From: an uncultured Prevotella sp.
Lineage (GTDB): Bacteria; Bacteroidota; Bacteroidia; Bacteroidales; Bacteroidaceae
Direction: 5' to 3'
Length of the DNA stretch: 6,099 nt
Assembly (NCBI GenBank): GCA_945788545.1
Contig: CALZMK010000103.1
Coordinates: forward strand, 1 to 6,099
In this document: positions 1-6,099 of the stretch, one piece after another
Numbering within the stretch: the stretch's first letter is position 1
Layout of the letters: each line of letters opens with the position of its first letter
The notes under the pieces: model-generated
What the model was told of the DNA's origin: nothing
Databases searched by the model: none
The model's input: only the letters and a program-made list of their open reading frames with translations
Translations under genes and position numbers: made by a program

Positions 1-2
1 CC

Positions 3-2057
3 ACAGCATCGCAACAGGCGGAGAGCATAGAGGAAACTCCGGTGCCCGTGACTCTCATCACCGAGGAGATGATAAAGGCTTCGGGGGCGAAGACATTAAG
101 TGACCTGCTCGTGATGTATGTGCCTGGTATGACCAAGGTCGAGGGGCTTGAGTCAAATGTCGCGATGCATGGTGTCTACTCCTACACACAGGAAAAAATA
201 TTGATTATGCTCAATGGCCACCGACTTAACAGCAGGACGACGAACTCCGAGCAGCCAGATTTCAGGACGAGTCTCGAGAAGATTAAGCAGATAGAGGTGC
301 TGCGAGGCCCTGCTTCCTCTCTTTATGGCAATGTGGCATTAACGGCAGTGGTCAACATCATCACCAAGACTGGCAGCGAGGCAGACGGAATAAAGGTCTC
401 TGCAGGAATCGGCAACAACAAGACTTATCTTGCAGATATCCTGATGGGGAAGAGCTATTACGGCATCGATTTCCTCGTCTGGGCTTCAATCTATTCCTCA
501 CAAGGAGAGAAACGCAGTGTCAGTCCCGGAGATAGGGAGTTTTATGGCAGAGTGCCGACGCCCGGCTACATGTATATCGAGGGCTATAACCGCAAGCCAT
601 CATACGACATAGGAGTGACGGCTAAGTGGAAAAATTTCAGTTTCTTGTTCAATACACAAAGCTCCAAGAGAGTTCCAGCTTATTCTAACTTGGTTCACAT
701 CGGACCCTATTCCTATGATAAATACAGGAAGATAAACGGAGCCACTCCCGGACACTCAAGAGACAATACTCATTTGGAACTTTCTTACGAGAAGTCGTGG
801 GATAAATGGTCTGCAAAGATTCAGGCATACGTTGACATGGAGAGTTGTACGAACTATGATGTGTGTGGTGATACTATATTGCCGGGAAACAGGTATTTAC
901 CCGCGCGTCCAGGTGAAGTGTTGGAACCCAGTCTTGCGCCAGTGGGAATGTGCGAGAATGGGTTGTACCAAGTCCAATCGTGGAACGACTACACCTACGG
1001 AGGTATCGTGCAGTCAAACTATGCTTTCCAGAAAAAGAGACTCAAAGGCTCTGTACTTTTCGGAACTCAGTTTGAGAATTACACCATGAGTAACAGTACC
1101 TTTTTAATGGGTGACAGGTTTAATCGGGTTTTGCTTACATTTTCAGATGAAAACCAGACACTCAAGTCTGGTAGCGAGTGGTATTTGTCTGCGTTTGCCC
1201 AATTGAAGTTATCATTGGGCGAACGCTTCATTTTCAACGGAGGCATACGCTACGACTTCAAACACCGCTACAACAATAACAATCTGAGTGAGTTTTCTCC
1301 CCGTCTGTCTTTGATATACAAGATTTCTCCCTACAATAACGTGAAGTTGTCATATTCCCGCTCCTTTGTCGACGCACCGTATCTGTATCGTGCTTCGACT
1401 CTTAACATGTACAAGGGAGGTGATCAGCTGGAAGCGGAGAAAATGGATGCCATACAGTTGTCCTATAGCCATGATTTTGCTCGTGTGTACTTGAAATATG
1501 ACTGTAGTGTGTACTATAATTCGTTGATAAACAATATCTATTTTATTGTAACCCCACAAGACATTATGCACAATGCTGGTTCGTTGAAGGTGCTTGGTGT
1601 GGAGAATGTGCTCTCGTTCAAGAAGAAAAGATGGTATGCCCAAATGAACCTCTCTTACCAGCGAGTCTTGGGCAGCGACAAATATCTTGTCACCAACTCG
1701 CATATCAATGGCGTGCCGGATTTCAAACTCACGGCTTTGGCACAATACCGACTCCTGGACAAAAAGAATTGGAAGATGCACATCAAGGCTAACGTGATGT
1801 ATCAAACGAAACAATATGCACCATTAGATGGTACCTATATATACATCAATGATGAACGTATCAACGAGCCTCTTAACCAGTTGAACGGTTACGCGGTGCT
1901 CAATGCAGGACTCGATTGTGTGTACAAAAGATTGCGGGGAGAGGCAAACTTCTACAATGTCCTCAATAGTGACTATCTGCAAGGAGGCAGTTTTGTTGTA
2001 CCTATCCCGCAGCAGAGATTTAATTTTTTATTTAAACTGGCATACACTTTCTTATGA
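3..2057 (+). CDS. TonB-dependent outer-membrane receptor, 5'-truncated by window edge
   Basis: This is an outer-membrane active transporter that takes up a ligand (typically a metal chelate, heme, cobalamin or similar) using energy from TonB-ExbBD. The frame is open from base 3, giving 684 visible codons. The GTG at 42 is only an internal Val codon inside the plug, so the real start, signal peptide and TonB box are upstream. The plug domain covers about visible residues 13-125: a VPVTLITEEMI segment, then SGAKTLSDLL, VPGM, IMLNGHRLN and the hallmark EVLRGPASSLYG (residues 98-109) followed by VVNIITK. The rest is a 22-strand-type barrel rich in alternating aromatic residues, ending in LAYTFL, a usual barrel terminus. 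It resembles FepA/BtuB-like receptors; no SusC-type feature is seen, although an N-terminal extension could be missing. Three cysteines (codons at 846, 864, 951) cluster in one probable surface loop. The stop overlaps the start of the downstream peptide synthetase, which suggests that the receptor handles that enzyme's product or a complex of it (inference). The family call is very secure; the ligand is unknown. Confidence 0.95.
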   Translation, partial: TASQQAESIEETPVPVTLITEEMIKASGAKTLSDLLVMYVPGMTKVEGLESNVAMHGVYSYTQEKILIMLNGHRLNSRTTNSEQPDFRTSLEKIKQIEVLRGPASSLYGNVALTAVVNIITKTGSEADGIKVSAGIGNNKTYLADILMGKSYYGIDFLVWASIYSSQGEKRSVSPGDREFYGRVPTPGYMYIEGYNRKPSYDIGVTAKWKNFSFLFNTQSSKRVPAYSNLVHIGPYSYDKYRKINGATPGHSRDNTHLELSYEKSWDKWSAKIQAYVDMESCTNYDVCGDTILPGNRYLPARPGEVLEPSLAPVGMCENGLYQVQSWNDYTYGGIVQSNYAFQKKRLKGSVLFGTQFENYTMSNSTFLMGDRFNRVLLTFSDENQTLKSGSEWYLSAFAQLKLSLGERFIFNGGIRYDFKHRYNNNNLSEFSPRLSLIYKISPYNNVKLSYSRSFVDAPYLYRASTLNMYKGGDQLEAEKMDAIQLSYSHDFARVYLKYDCSVYYNSLINNIYFIVTPQDIMHNAGSLKVLGVENVLSFKKKRWYAQMNLSYQRVLGSDKYLVTNSHINGVPDFKLTALAQYRLLDKKNWKMHIKANVMYQTKQYAPLDGTYIYINDERINEPLNQLNGYAVLNAGLDCVYKRLRGEANFYNVLNSDYLQGGSFVVPIPQQRFNFLFKLAYTFL
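2054..2057 (+). promoter_or_regulatory. ATGA stop-start overlap, probable translational coupling
   Basis: The ATG of the synthetase shares bases with the TGA stop of the receptor. The roughly 35 bases before the ATG are A/T-rich (a run of T's around 2022-2034) and contain no purine-rich Shine-Dalgarno motif. Ribosomes finishing the receptor therefore probably reinitiate here, which would tie production of the synthetase to that of the receptor. Weak dependence on Shine-Dalgarno sequences is also normal in Bacteroidota, so the lack of a motif does not itself prove coupling. No promoter can be placed between the genes because there is no gap; the operon promoter must be upstream of the window or inside the receptor gene. 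Confidence 0.75.
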
Positions 2058-5000
2058 CTAAAGCCCTTAGACTGAATTCTCTTCAAGAAAAAATATGGTT
2101 GGACGACGTGTTGAAGTTTCCCACTACAGAATATAATGGGCCTAACTACGCATTTCGTGTCAGGGGCGACCTCTCCATCCCAACGCTGAGAGAAGCTTAC
2201 AAGAACATAATGCAGGAGTATCTGCCTTTCTCGTCAACCATTCAGGTAAGGGATGACATGCCCTTTTTCATTCACGAGAGTGATACTTTTGAAGTTCCCT
2301 TTCGTATCATTGAAGAAAAAGAAGTCGGGAGATATGGCACGCTTGACACCCTCATTGACACTTTGGCAAGACAGCCTTTCGATCTGAACCGCGAATTTCC
2401 TTGTCGTTTTTATTGCATAAGGTATGGCGCGGATTTCTACCTGTTCCATCTGATTCACCATGTGGTACTTGATGCCAATACAGCACACCAATTCTTCGCA
2501 AGACTTTCAGAAATATACGACCAGCTCGTACACGATGCCTATATCTTTGCCTCGCAGACTCACGACCTTGAACAATATAACAGCGTTCTTGAGAACAACT
2601 TCAAGGCAGGAAGACAAGACAATGTCACATATTGGAAACAATATCTGGCCGACGTACCGGCCGGCATTGCCATACCTCAGATTATACAAAAAGAGGCGTC
2701 TCCCAGTGCGTCGTTCTCATTCCTGTTTTCCATCAAACCCGAACTGGAATCTCGCCTGAGGGAACTGTGTGGGCAGTACTCTACGACTCTGTTCCGCATC
2801 TATTCGTCTGCATGGGCATTGACGCTGTCAAGAATGTTGAATGCCGACGAGTTCCTTTTGCTACATTCGCTATCCATGTCGCCAAGAGACAAACGAATTT
2901 TCGGCACTTATATCAACAATCTTCCCATAAAGTTCAATTTTGGCAAGCACGGGACCTTTTCCGACCTGCTGAGATATGCCAATGAGAACAGGCAGCACGA
3001 GAAGACACATGTCTATGTCCATTACAGCGATTTCATGCCACAAAGCGCGGATGGAGAAAAACAGAAGACCCTCAACGTAGTAATCAACTATCCATTGAGC
3101 ATGAATAGCACGAGGTTGGAACTTGTCGGTTGCGAGGTAGTGCTCTGGAAGCACGTGCCGACGGAAATTCCTGCAGACCTCATGCTCAGAATCGAGAGTG
3201 ACGGAGTCATCAGTTGTGAGATACGCCACAATCCGAGGTTTGAGACCGGTTTCATCAATTCCGTTGCTGAAACATTCAAATATATCCTTGCACAGGTTGC
3301 CGAACAACCGGACATTCGTTTGGACGATATCCGCATGGTGACGTCCCAGCGTCAAACCGAATTGCTCACGATCGAGCACGACTTTCTGCACAGAGCCGAC
3401 GAGCCCAAGACGTTCCTTACATCTTTCAGGCAAAGAGTGGCGGAAAGCCCCAGGCAAACCGCCATCGCTCACGACGGCAAGAGCATCACATATACAGAAC
3501 TGGACCACATGAGCGATCTCGTCGCCCTTGCACTGGTGTCGCGAGACATAAGGCACAACAGGGTAGGGCTCGCTATGCCCAAGAGCATAGATGCCATTGC
3601 AGGCATCTTGGGTATCCTCAAATCATCCAACTCGTATGTGCCCCTTGATTACACCAGCCCCGAGTCCCGAATCAGACACATATTCGAGGATTGCGAGATG
3701 TCCCTCATCCTCGTCAATCAATATACGGAAAAATACTTCCGGGGGATTGCCAGCCTCAATATAAGCGACATCGATCATGCCGCCGCCACCATATCTGACA
3801 GGTTGCCCGATGTGACACCCCAAGACGAAGCCTATATGATCTACACCTCAGGCACGACAGGTGTGCCCAAAGGTATTCCGATAAGTCACAGAGCCTTGGC
3901 TCATACCATCGCAAACAATATCTCCTTGCAGCAATTGGACGCGGACGCACACATCATGCAGTACGTCAACTTCGTCTTTGACGCCTCAGTGGTAGAGATC
4001 TTCCCGGCCCTTGCCATAGGAGCCGCACTGTTCCTGCCTCTGGAGGACGAACGCAAGGATGCCAATCTGCTGCACACATTCATGCGTCAAAACCATATCA
4101 CCAACGCCACCATCCCTTCCGTGATGGTCTCCAACCTACCTAAGGCAGAACTGCCTTCGCTGGCGACCATCGTCATGGGCGGTGACACTACCACCCACGA
4201 GGCAATGGAGTTTTGGAGCAGAAACCACAAGTTAATCAATGCATACGGACCGACAGAAAATGCCGTCGACGCGACATACAACATCTGCACCCCCAACTCG
4301 CAGATTAACGACATAGGCATCAATATGCCGGGAGTGACCTGCTACGTGTTGGACAGGAACCAGAAGCTCCTGCCCGACTATGCAGTCGGCGAGTTATATA
4401 TCGGAGGCGTAAAACTGGCTCGAGGCTATCAGAACCGTCCCGAGCTGAACAGACAAAAATTCATACCCAACCCATACGCCTCAGCATCTGACCTGGCATC
4501 AGGCATAAACACGATCCTCTACAAGAGTGGCGACCTTGTGATGCGACGCGGTGACGGGCATCTGATCTTTCTGGGGCGGGTTGACTTCCAGGTAAAAATC
4601 AACGGCTTCAGAATCGAATTGGGCGAGGTGGAGTCCCAAATCAAGAACTACGGTCATGGCATCAACGATGTCGTTGCCCTCGCGCATGATGACCAAGCAG
4701 CCAAGACTTTGGTGGCATACGTCCTTACAACCGATGCGGCAGCGTTTGACTCCGGCGCACTCATTGAGTATCTACGCCAGCATCTGCCATCATATATGAT
4801 ACCGGCCGTAATAGTCCCCCTGCATAGTTTCCCCTACAACACGAGCGGAAAGGTAGACCGTGCCCAGTTGCCTCGTCCTAACATGGCGAAACCCCTGCAA
4901 AACTATAAGATGCCGGTAACGCTCACCGAGAAGCGGCTGGCTAAGATGTGGCGCATCCTGACAAAAGCCGACTTCATAGGTCGCGATGACAATTTCATAT

Positions 5001-6085
5001 CAATCGGAGGAGATTCCATATCAGTAATCAGATTGGTCTTTGACATCAACAGAGTCTTCAGCGTCACCTTACGCGCCGCTGACATATACAGGCACTCCAC
5101 TCTTTCGGAACTTGCCGCATACATAGACTACAACGCAAATACCAATCCCGACACCATCGGGCAGCAGTTGCTGGACGCAGCGGGCACAATCCTCAACGTG
5201 CCGACACTAACCCCTGAGTCCGATTTGTTCGAAGCAGGCATGACATCGTCCACGCTCAACGAATTCGTCCGTCATGCGGCATCAGAATACAACCTCTTCT
5301 TCACCACCTATGATGTCATCGCCTCAAGGAGCATACGAACCCTTGTCAGGACTATAGACCCGAATCTCTACTTCTGGAGCGAAGAGACCTATACGGACAA
5401 GCCCGTAATCATTTTTATCAACGGTATCGTGGACTACTATCCCTACAACGAACCCGTGGTTACAGCCCTTGAAAAGCACTTCTCCGTATTCTGCCTCGAG
5501 TCGTTCTGCTCCAATTTCATTGACAAGGACAAAGCTACACTCGACGAATTGTTCAAGATCTACGAAAATATTGTCATGGTGGCCCTCAAGGGCAAGCCAA
5601 TCTTTGCAGTCGCAGGCTATTGCGTGGGGGCGGAACTGTCAATAGCCTTTGCCATATACATGCAGCAACGTCACCGGGGACTTGACCTGCAAGTAATAAA
5701 CATGGAAGGCATATATGACCGGACCCTATACTGCAAGATAGAGCAAAAAACCACCCAACCGCCAAGTTTCCATAAGCGACGGGACATCTTTGACCAACTT
5801 TACGAAACCATGCCAACCCTGAATTATTCAGGTCCAATCATCAACATCATGGTCAGCCAGCCAATGGATTTTATACCAAACGATGATGAAACTGATGAAG
5901 CGGCTTTCAGAGAGCTGGTCTGCCAGGCATGGCACGATAACATAGAGAATTGGAAACGTCATTATCCAAATTCGCCTCTCTACTTTGTAGACTGTACACA
6001 CTTGGCTTTCCGCGAACCAGATAATCTAAAGAAATTCGACGCCATTATAGAGCGGTGGAAGAGTGATAAAGAGTACAGGCGGTAG
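2054..6085 (+). CDS. Single-module nonribosomal peptide synthetase, C-A-T-T-TE
   Basis: This is a cytosolic 1343-residue enzyme that activates one amino acid, condenses it with a carrier-bound donor and releases the product. Domains: C about 1-440, with NSLQEKIWL near the start, active-site HHVVLD (H135, H136, D140; Ala follows where Gly is usual), GTYINNLPI and RHNPRF. A about 455-945, with TYTEL, SYVPLD, YTSGTTGVPKG (597-607), FDAS (642-645), NAYGPTE (729-735), GELYIGG, YKSGD, GRVDFQVKINGFRIELGE, LPSYMIP and NTSGKVDR with the catalytic Lys933. T1 about 955-1027, with IGGDS and phosphopantetheine Ser988. T2 about 1033-1103, with LFEAGMTSS and predicted Ser1065. TE-like about 1112-1340, with GYCVG (Cys1190) and a C-terminal His1316. 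By alignment to GrsA numbering the pocket reads D A V T V G A V D K, with Asp643 for the amino group; the substrate is uncertain. The start is fixed by the C-domain motif beginning at residue 8 and by the ATGA overlap with the receptor gene. No donor-loading domain is present, so a partner in trans is expected. A phosphopantetheinyl transferase is also needed and is not in the window. Confidence 0.96.
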   Translation: MTKALRLNSLQEKIWLDDVLKFPTTEYNGPNYAFRVRGDLSIPTLREAYKNIMQEYLPFSSTIQVRDDMPFFIHESDTFEVPFRIIEEKEVGRYGTLDTLIDTLARQPFDLNREFPCRFYCIRYGADFYLFHLIHHVVLDANTAHQFFARLSEIYDQLVHDAYIFASQTHDLEQYNSVLENNFKAGRQDNVTYWKQYLADVPAGIAIPQIIQKEASPSASFSFLFSIKPELESRLRELCGQYSTTLFRIYSSAWALTLSRMLNADEFLLLHSLSMSPRDKRIFGTYINNLPIKFNFGKHGTFSDLLRYANENRQHEKTHVYVHYSDFMPQSADGEKQKTLNVVINYPLSMNSTRLELVGCEVVLWKHVPTEIPADLMLRIESDGVISCEIRHNPRFETGFINSVAETFKYILAQVAEQPDIRLDDIRMVTSQRQTELLTIEHDFLHRADEPKTFLTSFRQRVAESPRQTAIAHDGKSITYTELDHMSDLVALALVSRDIRHNRVGLAMPKSIDAIAGILGILKSSNSYVPLDYTSPESRIRHIFEDCEMSLILVNQYTEKYFRGIASLNISDIDHAAATISDRLPDVTPQDEAYMIYTSGTTGVPKGIPISHRALAHTIANNISLQQLDADAHIMQYVNFVFDASVVEIFPALAIGAALFLPLEDERKDANLLHTFMRQNHITNATIPSVMVSNLPKAELPSLATIVMGGDTTTHEAMEFWSRNHKLINAYGPTENAVDATYNICTPNSQINDIGINMPGVTCYVLDRNQKLLPDYAVGELYIGGVKLARGYQNRPELNRQKFIPNPYASASDLASGINTILYKSGDLVMRRGDGHLIFLGRVDFQVKINGFRIELGEVESQIKNYGHGINDVVALAHDDQAAKTLVAYVLTTDAAAFDSGALIEYLRQHLPSYMIPAVIVPLHSFPYNTSGKVDRAQLPRPNMAKPLQNYKMPVTLTEKRLAKMWRILTKADFIGRDDNFISIGGDSISVIRLVFDINRVFSVTLRAADIYRHSTLSELAAYIDYNANTNPDTIGQQLLDAAGTILNVPTLTPESDLFEAGMTSSTLNEFVRHAASEYNLFFTTYDVIASRSIRTLVRTIDPNLYFWSEETYTDKPVIIFINGIVDYYPYNEPVVTALEKHFSVFCLESFCSNFIDKDKATLDELFKIYENIVMVALKGKPIFAVAGYCVGAELSIAFAIYMQQRHRGLDLQVINMEGIYDRTLYCKIEQKTTQPPSFHKRRDIFDQLYETMPTLNYSGPIINIMVSQPMDFIPNDDETDEAAFRELVCQAWHDNIENWKRHYPNSPLYFVDCTHLAFREPDNLKKFDAIIERWKSDKEYRR

Positions 6086-6099
6086 ACTGTACCACAACT

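Noticed and set aside
63..71. GAGGAG immediately followed by ATG, looking like a ribosome binding site and start
   Set aside because: The purine run abuts the ATG with no spacer, and it encodes Glu-Glu-Met inside the conserved plug strand. It is coding sequence, not an initiation site.
1350..1814. 154-codon open frame on the minus strand inside the receptor gene
   Set aside because: It is antisense to barrel-strand code that is clearly real, with no recognisable motif and no independent start context.
2456..2476. Loss of Gly after the HHxxxD motif (HHVVLDA) as a sign of a dead condensation domain
   Set aside because: Both histidines and the Asp are intact, and substitution of the following Gly by a small residue is tolerated in the family, so inactivity cannot be claimed.
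2870..3556. 228-codon open frame on the minus strand inside the synthetase gene
   Set aside because: It lies wholly antisense to the conserved C-domain and early A-domain code. Its translation shows no recognisable domain and is rich in His, Cys and Arg, as expected of a shadow frame.
6086..6099. Possible terminator after the synthetase stop
   Set aside because: Only 14 bases remain. No hairpin or T-run is visible, so nothing can be said about where the operon ends.

Overview
This window looks like a piece of a biosynthetic and uptake locus from a Bacteroidota, probably Bacteroidales, genome. That assignment is an inference. It rests on the style of the TonB-dependent receptor, the lack of a Shine-Dalgarno motif before the internal start, and the moderate, patchy GC content. 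The sequence alone does not fix a genus. Two plus-strand genes fill almost all of the window, with no intergenic gap and no RNA gene, insertion sequence, CRISPR array or obvious repeat.

Region 1 (3-2057) is the 3' part of a TonB-dependent outer-membrane receptor gene. Its reading frame is open from the left edge, so the signal peptide, any TonB box and the true start lie upstream. The plug domain and the whole beta-barrel, through a typical aromatic C-terminus, are present.

Region 2 (2054-6085) is a complete 1343-residue, single-module nonribosomal peptide synthetase. Its order is condensation (C), adenylation (A), carrier (T1), carrier (T2), thioesterase-like (TE). Core motifs of C, A and both carriers are intact. 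The TE-like domain has cysteine instead of serine at the nucleophile position (GYCVG). The synthetase start codon overlaps the receptor stop codon in an ATGA, so the two genes are almost certainly co-transcribed and probably translationally coupled. Only 14 bases follow the synthetase stop.

Working model (inference): the synthetase takes an acyl or aminoacyl donor supplied in trans, because nothing in the protein loads the donor side of the C domain. It couples this to one amino acid and releases the product through a Cys-type thioesterase. The receptor would import the product or a complex of it, as in siderophore or other metallophore systems. The single C-A-T-TE core resembles enterobactin synthetase EntF in outline, but the adenylation pocket residues are not the serine code and there is an extra carrier. 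The product is not predictable from this window. The tandem carriers, Cys thioesterase and fused receptor-synthetase operon are the parts that make it a candidate for an undescribed small-molecule system.
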